A DNA stretch of 64,000 nt from Bin87 sp963692995. GTDB lineage: Bacteria; Chloroflexota; Dehalococcoidia; Lucifugimonadales; UBA3495. How positions within the stretch are numbered: the stretch's first letter is position 1; each line of letters begins with the position of its first letter. Both the position numbers and the translations under genes were made by a program. Positions 27,015-35,116 of this stretch are shown here, in pieces. The notes under the pieces were generated by a model, which was given only the letters and a program-made list of their open reading frames with translations, searched no databases and had not been told where the DNA came from. The stretch lies in NCBI GenBank assembly GCA_963692995.1, contig OY843611.1, positions 2,046,001 through 2,110,000 of the forward strand, given 5' to 3'.

Positions 27015-28697
27015 ATGCGTGGAGCCGAAGCCGTTGTCAAAGCCCTGGAGCAAGAAGGAATACGTTACATAACCGGGTTCTCCGGCGGCGGTCTGGCTCC
27101 CCTCTGGGGCCCGCTCCGCGGCTCCGGCATCCGGCCCTTTGCCGCCCGCCACGAACGCCTCGGCGTTGAGATCGCCGACGGCTACGCTCGCGCCACCGGC
27201 GAGGTCGGCGTCGCCATGACCGGCACCGGCCCCGGCGCAACCAACTGTCTCACCGCCATCGCCGGCTGCTACGCTGATAACATTCCCGTGCTGCTCCTCA
27301 TGGGCCAGCACCCGGCGCGCAATCTCGGGCAGGAATGGCAGCAGGAAGTCTCGGCCAGTATCTTCGACGGCCTCTGCAAATGGCGCGGCTCCTTCACCCG
27401 CGTCCAGGACATCCCTCAGGTCATGCGCCGCGCCTTCACCGCCCTCCGCTCCGGTTCACCGGGCCCGGTAGTGCTCGAGATGCACCAGGACGTCCTCACC
27501 GCCGAGGCCGACGACGCCGTCCTTGCTTACACCCCGGTGGGCAACCCCGGCAAGGCCGGCCCCTCCGATGCGGACGTGCAGCGCGCCGCTGATATGCTGG
27601 TCAACGCTCGTTTGCCAATCCTCAATGTCGGCGGCGGAGCCATGAGCGCCGGCGCTGCCGACGAAGTGAAGGAACTAGCCGAACTCCTCTCAATGCCCGT
27701 CGCCACCACCATAATGGGCAAAGGAATTTTCCCGGAGAATCACCCGCTGTCGCTGGGGGGCGGCGTTTATCCCCGCAGCCGCTACGCCTCCGGCGCCGCG
27801 CTGCAAATCAACCGCAAGGCCGACGTGGCGCTGGCGGTAGGGAACTCCTTCCGCCAGCCCAACGGCACTGACGGCCGGCCCATCCCCGAGGGAGTCCAGA
27901 TCATCCACGTCAACGCCGACCCCGCCGACCTCAACAAGACCTACCAGGTTGACCTCCCCATGCTGGCCGACGCCAAGCTGGCCCTGCGGGCCATCATCGA
28001 CGCGGTCCGCCAGCGTCTTGGACCCAACGGCGGCGGCATTAAGCAGGAAATCGTGGACGAGATTCGCGCCTGCCACGAAAAGCATGAGATGGAGTGGATG
28101 CCCCGCTTCAACGACCCGGAAACCCCCACCAACGGCTACCGCGTCGTCCACGAACTCCAGCAGCTCATCGATCCCGATCGCACTATCGCCCTCCACGATG
28201 CCGGCGGCAGCCGCGGCTACGTGGTTCCCTTCTGGCAGACCACCAAGCCGCGCAACTTCGTGGCCATGGGCGGCATGGCGGCCATGGGTTGGTCCGTCGG
28301 AGCAGCCATCGGCGCCAAGCTCGGCCGCCCCGACCATCTCGTTGTCCACGTCCTCGGCGACGCCTCCTTCGGCATGACCGGCATGGAAATCGAGACCGCC
28401 GCCCGCATGGGTCTCCCCATCCTCACCGTAGTCATCAACAACGGCGGCATCGGCGGCGGCATGATGGGTATGGAAGACCCCAACGGCACGCCCCCGGAAA
28501 TGGCCGTCCTCGGCGGCAATTTCAGTGTCGTCGCCGACGGCCTCGGCTGCCACGCCGAGCGCGTCGAGCACCCCGAGGACATCCGCACCGCCTTCCAGCG
28601 CGCCATCCGCGCCAACGAGCAGGGTCAGTCCGCCCTCGTCGAGGTCATGATCCGCCCGCTGCCCACCCCCGAACTCCCCGACGACTGGTCGCTATAA
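27015..28697 (+). CDS. thiamine diphosphate-dependent enzyme, acetolactate synthase-like (second copy)
   Basis: 560 residues with GGAGAGG ribosome-binding site. PYR domain with A-A-R-H-E-R-L-G-V-E-I-A (catalytic Glu near 50), and PP domain with H-V-L-G-D-A-S-F-G-M and a later V-I-N-N-G-G-I-G-G-G that binds the cofactor. The two ThDP genes in this window are only distantly similar and neither has a small subunit next to it. The exact 2-oxo acid or acyl-CoA substrate is unknown. Monocistronic between its own promoter and a palindromic terminator-like repeat. Confidence 0.88.
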   Translation: MRGAEAVVKALEQEGIRYITGFSGGGLAPLWGPLRGSGIRPFAARHERLGVEIADGYARATGEVGVAMTGTGPGATNCLTAIAGCYADNIPVLLLMGQHPARNLGQEWQQEVSASIFDGLCKWRGSFTRVQDIPQVMRRAFTALRSGSPGPVVLEMHQDVLTAEADDAVLAYTPVGNPGKAGPSDADVQRAADMLVNARLPILNVGGGAMSAGAADEVKELAELLSMPVATTIMGKGIFPENHPLSLGGGVYPRSRYASGAALQINRKADVALAVGNSFRQPNGTDGRPIPEGVQIIHVNADPADLNKTYQVDLPMLADAKLALRAIIDAVRQRLGPNGGGIKQEIVDEIRACHEKHEMEWMPRFNDPETPTNGYRVVHELQQLIDPDRTIALHDAGGSRGYVVPFWQTTKPRNFVAMGGMAAMGWSVGAAIGAKLGRPDHLVVHVLGDASFGMTGMEIETAARMGLPILTVVINNGGIGGGMMGMEDPNGTPPEMAVLGGNFSVVADGLGCHAERVEHPEDIRTAFQRAIRANEQGQSALVEVMIRPLPTPELPDDWSL

Positions 28698-28713
28698 ACC
28701 GCAGACCATCCTG

Positions 28714-28744
28714 GCAGGGGCGAATGATTAGTATTCGCCCCTGC
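28714..28744. terminator. GCAGGGGCGAAT palindrome after the ThDP gene
   Basis: Twelve-base arms with a 7-base loop located 17 bases after the stop codon. Same sequence family as the element at 18190. No U-run follows, so Rho-independent termination is uncertain; it may equally be a dispersed palindrome. Confidence 0.45.
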
Positions 28745-28790
28745 GGCCCACTTTGCTTATGACAGCCGGCAATAACGACGGAACGACGCC

Positions 28791-29741
28791 ATGAACGTTG
28801 TCATCCCAAACCAAAATCGCCACATTATGAATGAACCACAGCCTCCGGGCTCTGCCGACTATCAAACCGGGTTGCATGACCCGAGCGAGACCCGCCGTTC
28901 AATAGCGCCCGGTCAGCAATTTACAGTTGTATGCGACGATGCTCTCGCATTCACCAAGAGCCTTACCGACGAGCAGATGCGCCTGGTTGTCACCTCCCCT
29001 CCTTACAACCTCGGCAAAGCATACGAATCCAAAACATCCCTCGAGGCCTACCTCGCCAGCCAGCGGCGCGTCATCGCCGAGTGCGTGCGTGTTCTGCACC
29101 CCCAGGGCTCAATCTGCTGGCAAGTCGGCAACTATGTTGACCGCGGCGAAATTGTCCCTCTGGATTCCCTCCTCTACCCCATATTCAAGGATTTGGGGCT
29201 GAAACTGCGCAATCGCATCGTATGGCATTTCGGCCACGGATTGCATAGCTCCAGACGACTATCTGGCCGCTACGAAACCATCAACTGGTGGACGAAAAGC
29301 GATAACTACACGTGGAATCTGGACCCCATACGTGTACCGTCCAAGTATCCCAATAAGCGGTACTTCAAAGGCCCGAATATCGGTAGGCTCTCCGGAAACC
29401 CCAAGGGCAAAAATCCCAGCGACGTTTGGGAATTCCCCAACGTCAAGAACAACCATCCTGAGAAAACTGCCCATCCTTGCCAATTCCCCGTTGAGCTGGT
29501 TGAGCGCCTCGTCTTATCAATGACCAACCCCGGCGATGCAGTATTCGACCCATATATGGGGGTAGGTTCGTCCATTGTCGCCGCCCTCATACACGACCGG
29601 GCAGGTTATGGCTGCGACAATGTCCAGGAATACGTGGACATTGCCGCCTACCGCATTCGAATGTGGCAACAGGGGACCCTTCGTACCCGCCCTATGGGAA
29701 AACCAATCTACGACCCCGCTAAACCCAACGGCGGCCACTAA
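28791..29741 (+). CDS. beta-class DNA methyltransferase of a type II R-M system
   Basis: 316 residues; ATG at 28827 is an alternative start. Catalytic motif IV T-S-P-P-Y-N at 68-73 lies before the SAM-binding motif I F-D-P-Y-M-G-V-G-S-S near 257, the beta-class order. T-S-P-P-Y is typical of N4-cytosine (or some N6-adenine) methylases. Its TAA stop overlaps the ATG of the next gene by one base, so it is translationally coupled to the endonuclease. It would protect host DNA at the sequence cut by that enzyme. Confidence 0.9.
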   Translation: MNVVIPNQNRHIMNEPQPPGSADYQTGLHDPSETRRSIAPGQQFTVVCDDALAFTKSLTDEQMRLVVTSPPYNLGKAYESKTSLEAYLASQRRVIAECVRVLHPQGSICWQVGNYVDRGEIVPLDSLLYPIFKDLGLKLRNRIVWHFGHGLHSSRRLSGRYETINWWTKSDNYTWNLDPIRVPSKYPNKRYFKGPNIGRLSGNPKGKNPSDVWEFPNVKNNHPEKTAHPCQFPVELVERLVLSMTNPGDAVFDPYMGVGSSIVAALIHDRAGYGCDNVQEYVDIAAYRIRMWQQGTLRTRPMGKPIYDPAKPNGGH

Positions 29742-30352
29742 TGAAGATTAAAGCCCTCTATTCCCACTTGAACGGGCACGAGTATCTCCTCGTTCACCGC
29801 AAGCAGCTTTGGGACGAAGTAGAGGGCGTGATTAAAAATGTCGATGCCGAAGCTTGCCGAACTAAGGTCTCCCGAGAAAAGGCCATGCGGGGGCGGCTTT
29901 TGTACTCACCGGCGGATATGAACAACGCCTTCAAAGCCGGGTTCCACGATAACGGCTGGAGCGAAAGCCGGAATACTTTCTGGGTAGCCCCTGATGAAAA
30001 ACTGCTGCGCGGCACTTATAGCTTGCCTGATCGCACCCAGAAGGAGCGGATAGAGCAGGCTGGTCATACCCCCATAAAGTCCTATAACCAAACCGATTTT
30101 GTAAAAGATCGCGTGGCCGTCGAAGTGCAGTTCGGGAAATACGCCTTCGTCGCCCACGACCTGTTTGTGAAGCATCTAAGTTTTTACATATCCGAAATCA
30201 TCGACGTGGGCATCGAAATTCTGCCTATGAAAGAGCTGGAACGCGAAATGTCGTCCAGTGTCCCTTATTATGAACGCGACTTGATGAATGTCGTCCGTCA
30301 AGGGCGCGGCGTCCCGGCTGTCCCTCTGGTACTCATCGGCGTAGCTCCGTAG
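29741..30352 (+). CDS. BglII/BstYI-like type II restriction endonuclease
   Basis: 203 residues. The active-site line reads D119 ... E128-V-Q130, with spacings of 9 and 2 that equal the Asp84/Glu93/Gln95 catalytic set known for BglII. The C-terminal I-S-E-I-I-D-V-G-I-E-I-L-P and Y-Y-E-R-D-L segments also fit that family. BglII-type enzymes cut A^GATCT or R^GATCY, so a GATC-centred site is expected but not proven. Coupled to the methyltransferase by a TAATG overlap. No controller (C) protein is visible. Confidence 0.85.
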   Translation: MKIKALYSHLNGHEYLLVHRKQLWDEVEGVIKNVDAEACRTKVSREKAMRGRLLYSPADMNNAFKAGFHDNGWSESRNTFWVAPDEKLLRGTYSLPDRTQKERIEQAGHTPIKSYNQTDFVKDRVAVEVQFGKYAFVAHDLFVKHLSFYISEIIDVGIEILPMKELEREMSSSVPYYERDLMNVVRQGRGVPAVPLVLIGVAP

Positions 30353-30479
30353 CACATTCCCAACCTACGTCGATTTAACGAACTCAGTAGCCAGGCCAAA
30401 TCCCTCATCAGACAACATAACCTGGGCTCATACATCCTGCTTCCACCGACGCGAATGTCGCCTAATCAGGAGACCCCCC

Positions 30480-31592
30480 ATGCAAACTGTCACCATCGAC
30501 CGCGCCAAACGCCTAAAAGCGGAACCCCACCTCGGCCACAACCGCTGGCACCCGGACATCCCGCCCATTGTTGAGGTTGACCCCGGGGAAGAAGTGGTAC
30601 TGGAAACCCGTGACGCCTCCGATTCCCAAATCCAGCCCGGCATGACCACCGCCGATCTGGGCGGCCTCGATGCCAAAGTGGCGCACCCGCTAACCGGCCC
30701 GGTGTACGTCAAAGGCGCCGAGCCGGGCGACCTGCTGGAGATTGAGTATCTAGACATAATCGCCCAACCTCAGGGCTGGACCCGCAGCCGTCCTGGTGCT
30801 GGCTTCCTCCGCGACGTGTTCACCGACCCCTACCTGGTCCACTGGAACATCGCCGACGGCTGGGCCACCTCGGCGCAGATACCGGGCGTCCGCATCCCCG
30901 ACGGTTCCTTCATGGGCACCGCCGGCCTGGCCCCGTCCCACACTCAGGTGGCGGCCTGGGCGGCCCGCGAAGCCGATTGGGTCAGCCGTGGCGGCCAGGC
31001 CGCGCCCCCGGACCCGGAGGACGCGGTGCCCACCGGCGGACAAATCGCCAACGAGGGCCTGCGCACTCTCCCGCCCCGCGAAAATTGCGGCAACGTTGAC
31101 GCCAAACAGCTCACCAGCGGTTCCCGCCTCTTCATTCCGGTGTCTGTGCCCGGCGGCCTCTATTCCGCCGGCGACGGACACTTCGCCCAGGGCGACGGCG
31201 AGGTTTGCATCACCGCCATCGAGATGGGCGCCACCTGTGCCATCCGCTTCGCCATCCACAAAGGCGAGGCCGCCCGGCATAACATAACCTTCCCACGCTA
31301 CTCCCATCCCGGCTACTTCCTGCCGCCCGAATGGGCCGCCCCGCGCAACTTCACCGCCACCGTCGGATATCCCATTCGTTCCGACGGATCTCAGGAAGGC
31401 GAAGATAGCCTCTCCCTGGCCGCGCGTAACGCCCTACTCAACATGATCTCCCTTCTCCAGGAACGAGGCTGGACGGCGGAGCAAGCCTACATAATCTGTA
31501 GCGTGGCCGTGGACCTACGTGTCAGCAACATCGTGGACTTGCCCAACGTCACCGTCTCCGCCTTTCTCCCAGAAGGCATCTTTCAAGTCTGA
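30480..31592 (+). CDS. acetamidase/formamidase family protein
   Basis: 370 residues, AGGAGACCCCCC before the ATG. Conserved stretches V-K-G-A-E-P-G-D-L-L, G-T-A-G-L-A-P-S and the central G-G-N-x-D-like N-C-G-N-V-D are visible. The family hydrolyses short amides to ammonia and the acid, which could feed a CoA ligase. Sits alone between the R-M pair and a decayed region. Confidence 0.9.
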   Translation: MQTVTIDRAKRLKAEPHLGHNRWHPDIPPIVEVDPGEEVVLETRDASDSQIQPGMTTADLGGLDAKVAHPLTGPVYVKGAEPGDLLEIEYLDIIAQPQGWTRSRPGAGFLRDVFTDPYLVHWNIADGWATSAQIPGVRIPDGSFMGTAGLAPSHTQVAAWAAREADWVSRGGQAAPPDPEDAVPTGGQIANEGLRTLPPRENCGNVDAKQLTSGSRLFIPVSVPGGLYSAGDGHFAQGDGEVCITAIEMGATCAIRFAIHKGEAARHNITFPRYSHPGYFLPPEWAAPRNFTATVGYPIRSDGSQEGEDSLSLAARNALLNMISLLQERGWTAEQAYIICSVAVDLRVSNIVDLPNVTVSAFLPEGIFQV

Positions 31593-31669
31593 CCGCTTGA
31601 AGCGTCAAGTAATCAATCAATCTTGGAATGGACTGGGGCGTTGTCGGTGAAGTTCTGCGCCCGGGCCTA

Positions 31670-31850
31670 AAGCCTCAGTACGGCAACGGCGTTTGACTTC
31701 CTCCCCGACGAAGCGCCAGATTGGCGAAAAGGCCGTCCACCTGCTCTCGCGCCGCGGCACAGGTTCCCAAGCACAGATTACCGTAACTTCCTGGTGTACC
31801 CAACCCCAGATGGCCTCGTCGGGGTTGCAGTCTGGACCGTAACTGGTTCA
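31670..31850 (-). pseudogene. IS630-family transposase C-terminal relic
   Basis: Read on the minus strand, Y-G-P-D-C-N-P-D-E-A-I-W-G-W-V matches the DDE-domain region containing the last catalytic residues. After a frame change, R-E-Q-V-D-G-L-F-A-N-L-A-L-R-R follows, and after another, E-E-V-K-R-R-C-R-T. At least two frameshifts and no upstream part show it is dead. Confidence 0.7.
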
Positions 31851-31994
31851 CCAGGCTCAGTTCAGGTCGGGAGCGGCTCAGCCTCAGGCTAAAGTGTTCC
31901 GCTACCTACTGCCGCACTACCGCTCCCGTTCCTGGGGCGGCGGCGCTCGGTAGATCCGTCGTCGCGCCTCAGCCGCGTCCATGCGCCTTGGCGC

Positions 31995-32362
31995 AAGCAG
32001 CAGTGGCGCATCCCCAAGGCCGACGGCGAATTCGACGCGGCCATGCTGGGGGACGAGCCGCACCGGTACGCCGAGCCCTGCGACCCCAGTTCGTCCGGTG
32101 GTGTGCCGCGACGCAACCTCCACCCAGTTGCTGGCGGACGGGCGGCGGTGGCCGCCCGGGGCATCGTGAAACGCCCGGAGTTCCACCACACCCCCAAACA
32201 CGCCAGTTGGCTCACATGGTGGAGATAGATTCAGCGCGCTGACCCGAGACTGCCTGCGGGGCCGCCATGGCGATCAAGGGGCATTGGCCGGCGCCAAGAC
32301 CACCATTGATTGGCGTTTCAGGCGCCCCGGATGCCCGCTCCAAACTCCATCGCCTATATCCC
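31995..32362 (+). pseudogene. IS630-family transposase relic with internal deletion
   Basis: In successive plus-strand frames: K-Q-Q-W-R-I-P-K-A-D-G-E-F then Y-A-E-P-C-D-P, then R-P-V-V-C-R-D-A-T-S-T-Q-L-L-A-D, then after a deletion R-P-E-F-H-H-T-P-K-H-A-S-W-L, and finally A-P-D-A-R-S-K-L-H-R-L-Y-P. These are the ordered landmarks of one IS630 transposase, broken by frameshifts and missing the region between the first catalytic Asp (here R-D-A instead of the usual D-E) and the H-H-T-P-K-H segment. It differs from the 31670 relic, so two elements may have inserted. Confidence 0.75.
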
Positions 32363-32873
32363 TGCAATTCCTGGCTTGATCCGGTACTAGGTATTACCGT
32401 ACCGTCGCCCGGATAACCGGGCCCTGCGGCTGTCTGCCCCCAGCCTGCCAGAGTCCGATGACTTGATCTACTTCAGCAAGGACGACCTTTATCCCACCAC
32501 TTGACAGGGTGTGACCAAGAAAATCCGTACTGCTTCGTGCCCAATGAACGCTTAGACACCATAGCGACGCATACCGCGCTACTGGGAGCCACCGGTCAGC
32601 CGGCCGGATGCGGGAATGACCCTTATCATGATCGACCCGTCGGATCTGGGTCAGGGACGCGACGGTTTGTTCGACGCAGCCTGCTACGGGTGACGAGGTC
32701 TGTCCCGGCTCAGTTGGGCTTTCATCACAGTGAAGCTGGATCCTTGTCAAAAGCGGGAGGAAGGGCTCTTCGTGGGTTGGCGGTCACGGCACTGGCCCGC
32801 TAACGTTGCATGCTTACATAACATTATCTTCGTGTGCCGCCAAGGGGTAAGGCACAGCGGCGACGCTGAATGC

Positions 32874-32907
32874 AACGTCCCGGCCATTTGCCACCGGCCG
32901 GGACGTT
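32874..32907. repeat. perfect 12-bp inverted repeat hairpin
   Basis: AACGTCCCGGCC and GGCCGGGACGTT arms with a 10-base loop. No U-run on either side. Function unknown; may be a remnant transposon end or transcript terminus. Confidence 0.5.
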
Positions 32908-32983
32908 ACTGCGTCCGTAGCATCCGCCACGGACTGACGCCTCGGCATGCCAGCTCGCCATGGGCCTGCCTGGGCGCCGTACT

Positions 32984-33014
32984 AGCCGGGAATGGCGAAA
33001 TGCTATTCCCGGCT
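32984..33014 (-). terminator. hairpin after the small HTH gene
   Basis: AGCCGGGAAT and ATTCCCGGCT arms (10 bp) with an 11-base loop, 10 bases after the stop codon of the minus-strand HTH gene. A U-run is lacking on that strand, so termination is likely but unproven. Confidence 0.45.
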
Positions 33015-33023
33015 TAGTTTCGA

Positions 33024-33257
33024 TTAGTTGGGATAGTCGGTCCGCTTGACCTCCAGCACTTCGCCGGGCGCGATGGCTACGCGCCGCATGTTGATACCCA
33101 TCTTCAACATCCAGTAGCCCAACGTCGCCTTGCTCACTCCCAAGGTGTCCGCAGTGGCTGTCATGCCCTGGTCGTTAACCAACTCGGGTAAGAGACGTTC
33201 CAGCGGGCTATTGAATTCCCTTTCTACGCGCAACATCAACTTGGTCTTGCGTGCCAA
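33024..33257 (-). CDS. small helix-turn-helix DNA-binding protein
   Basis: 77 residues from a TTG start at 33257 with a perfect GGAGGT ribosome-binding site six bases upstream. Core P-E-L-V-N-D-Q-G-M-T-A-T-A-D-T-L-G-V-S-K (about 24-43) is a helix-turn-helix in which G-V-S-K-A-T-L-G-Y-W forms the recognition helix. The C-terminal strand V-A-I-A-P-G-E-V-L-E-V may form a small beta tail. Function unknown; the dyad TGTAC-N9-GTACA just upstream (33273-33291) may be its autoregulatory site. Confidence 0.7.
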   Translation of the reverse strand: MARKTKLMLRVEREFNSPLERLLPELVNDQGMTATADTLGVSKATLGYWMLKMGINMRRVAIAPGEVLEVKRTDYPN

Positions 33258-33272
33258 AATGCACCTCCAAGA

Positions 33273-33291
33273 TGTACCGGATTGCCGTACA
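33273..33291. promoter_or_regulatory. TGTAC-N9-GTACA dyad upstream of the HTH gene
   Basis: Symmetric half-sites immediately upstream of the HTH ribosome-binding site. Position suggests an operator for autoregulation. Confidence 0.4.
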
Positions 33292-33613
33292 CCACAATGT
33301 AGCTAAAATCAAACGCCACGGTGTACGTTGCAGGGCAGACCTACGCTACACTAACCCCGGTTTTTATGATTGTCAATTACAACCAACAACAGTCCTAAAA
33401 TATTTTTATATTCTTTTAGAACTACCCTAGTTGCGTGCTTATTCTGCCATATCAGCCGAACATCCTCTAGGGGAGCCAATACCGATTCCGGGAGATTTTC
33501 AACGATTTGGGGCCGTCGGGTCCCGTGCTCAATTTTCAGGGCTTGGTGGCGCCTGGGCCGTCATACTATCCGCGGAGATTCCCGGCTTGAGCTGACGGAA
33601 ATCTTCTGGCCGC

Positions 33614-33633
33614 TGTAGCGATAATTTGCTACA
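33614..33633. promoter_or_regulatory. TGTAGC-N8-GCTACA dyad
   Basis: Perfect six-base half-sites with an AT-rich 8-base centre, 20 bases in all, in the non-coding region near the HTH gene. Looks like a repressor operator. Confidence 0.45.
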
Positions 33634-33915
33634 TTAGCGAGTGTACTGCGCAGGGCGCCCATATTCAGCCCCCACACGCACGATACTGAAGCCCAGATTT
33701 GCATTACACGCCCCTACATCCACTAGACAATGTCCAAAGGCCCGATTCGCAGTGTGCAAAATGTAGCACCGTTACTTGCCATTCAGCACACATTAATTTA
33801 GTGTACCGCTGATTACGCTCACATACGGCGCATGCTGACTCCCAGGCGCGCCGGCGCAGTCCATTCACGGTAAGGCGCAATTGCCTTATTACACTTTCGT
33901 GCATCCGGCAGCGTC

Positions 33916-33945
33916 AGCGTGTACTACATTTTCTGTAGTGACGCT
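33916..33945. promoter_or_regulatory. AGCGT-GT-ACTACA / TGTAGT-G-ACGCT inverted repeat
   Basis: Nearly perfect 11-bp arms around a TTTTC centre (the left arm has one extra base). Half-sites have the opposite orientation to the dyad at 33614. Could act as operator or RNA hairpin. Confidence 0.45.
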
Positions 33946-34153
33946 CCAATGCTGGGGCAGCGTAAACGGGGCCGTGATCTTTTTGCCCAGCGCAGCGGAA
34001 CCGCGTTCTCCAACGTGGCATACTCCAACGCGGCATGAATGCCGCAAAACCCACGTGCCCGATCCAGTTGACAGTGCGAGTCCCCTTGCCTAACCTTTCC
34101 AGCACTCCTAATCTACTTCCACCCAGGGTCTATCCCGGAGCTTAGCCTTGAAC

Positions 34154-35116
34154 ATGCCCACTCTGCGCGACGTTTATCACGCTCGCGCCACCATCAGCCC
34201 TTACGTCCAGCGCAGCCCGCTAACTTACTCAGCAGGCTTGAGCGCGGCGCTCGACGCCGAGATTTACCTCAAGCACGAAGAACATTTGCCGCTGGGAGCG
34301 TTCAAGGCCCGCGTGGGCCTCAACCTATTAGCCAACATGCCTCAACAGGATCGAGACCGCGGCGTAATCACCGCCAGCAGCGGGAATCACGGCCAGTCCA
34401 TTGCCAGCGCGTGTCAGACCTTCGGAGCCCGTGCCATAATCGGACTGCCCGTCGATGCGAACCCCAACAAAGTCGCTGCAATGGAAGCGCTGGGCGCCGA
34501 ATTGATTTTCCACGGCGCAAACTTCGACGAAGCCCGACGCTATTGCGAGGGCCTCGCCGCGGAGGAAGGCTACCGCTACGTCCATCCCGTCAACGAACCG
34601 GAACTCATCGCCGGGGTTGCCACCGCCAGCCTGGAAATCATCGAGGACCTGCCCGATGTGGAGGTCATGCTGCTTCCCCTCGGCGGTGGGAGCGGCGTAG
34701 CGGGAGCTTGTATCGTCGCCCGAGCCCTAAACCCGGAAATAAAGGTGGTTGCGGTGCAATCCGAGGCCGCCCCGGCTGCTTATCACTCATGGGAACAGGG
34801 ACAACTAGTACAAGCGCCGATGCGAACCTGGGTGGAAGGCATCGCCACCGCCGAAGGTTACGAACTACCGCAGCAAATCATGCGCCACCGGCTGCACGAT
34901 TTCGTCCTGGTCAGCGATGACGACGTGCGGCGCGGGGTGGCTATGCTGGTGGAAAAAGCCCACACCTTGGCGGAAGGGGCCGGCGCTACCGCATTAGCGG
35001 GCGCCGTCCGCCATCCGGACCTGGTCCGTGGCAAAAAAGTGTCAATCACCGTATCAGGAGGCAACATAACGTTGGCCCAGCTACGTGATTGCATTAGCCT
35101 CTATCTGGATACCTGA
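34154..35116 (+). CDS. PLP-dependent threonine/serine dehydratase-like enzyme
   Basis: About 320 residues from the ATG at 34154 (a TTG at 34148 is in frame). Fold type II: Schiff-base lysine in L-G-A-F-K-A-R near 52-58, phosphate/cofactor loop A-S-S-G-N-H-G-Q-S near 80, and glycine-rich L-G-G-G-S-G-V near 178. Family members deaminate threonine or serine, or racemise serine/aspartate. The absence of a C-terminal ACT domain argues for the catabolic type. Its end overlaps the convergent AIR-synthase-like gene by 16 bases. Confidence 0.88.
   Translation: MPTLRDVYHARATISPYVQRSPLTYSAGLSAALDAEIYLKHEEHLPLGAFKARVGLNLLANMPQQDRDRGVITASSGNHGQSIASACQTFGARAIIGLPVDANPNKVAAMEALGAELIFHGANFDEARRYCEGLAAEEGYRYVHPVNEPELIAGVATASLEIIEDLPDVEVMLLPLGGGSGVAGACIVARALNPEIKVVAVQSEAAPAAYHSWEQGQLVQAPMRTWVEGIATAEGYELPQQIMRHRLHDFVLVSDDDVRRGVAMLVEKAHTLAEGAGATALAGAVRHPDLVRGKKVSITVSGGNITLAQLRDCISLYLDT

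Larger units (their letters stand above)
31593..33023. other. decayed non-coding region holding transposase relics
   Basis: About 1.4 kb with no intact gene. Two IS630-type transposase fragments in opposite orientation are recognisable (31670-31850 and 31995-32362). Beyond 32363 I see no further homology; a strong hairpin lies at 32874-32907 and another at 32984-33014. No terminal inverted repeats or target duplications could be defined by eye. Confidence 0.6.
33258..34147. other. 0.9-kb non-coding region with repeated TGTAGC/GTGTAC motifs
   Basis: No ORF with believable codon use. It is more AT-rich than its surroundings. It holds GTGTAC at 33321, 33641, 33801 and 33919, and TGTAGC or its complement at 33298, 33345, 33614, 33628 and 33762, several in symmetric pairs (see separate sites). 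Lies between the HTH gene and the PLP dehydratase. Confidence 0.6.

Noticed and set aside
27690..28571. 293-codon minus-strand ORF opposite the second ThDP enzyme
   Set aside because: His/Val/Gly/Asp-rich shadow of a GC3-rich gene without recognisable domains.
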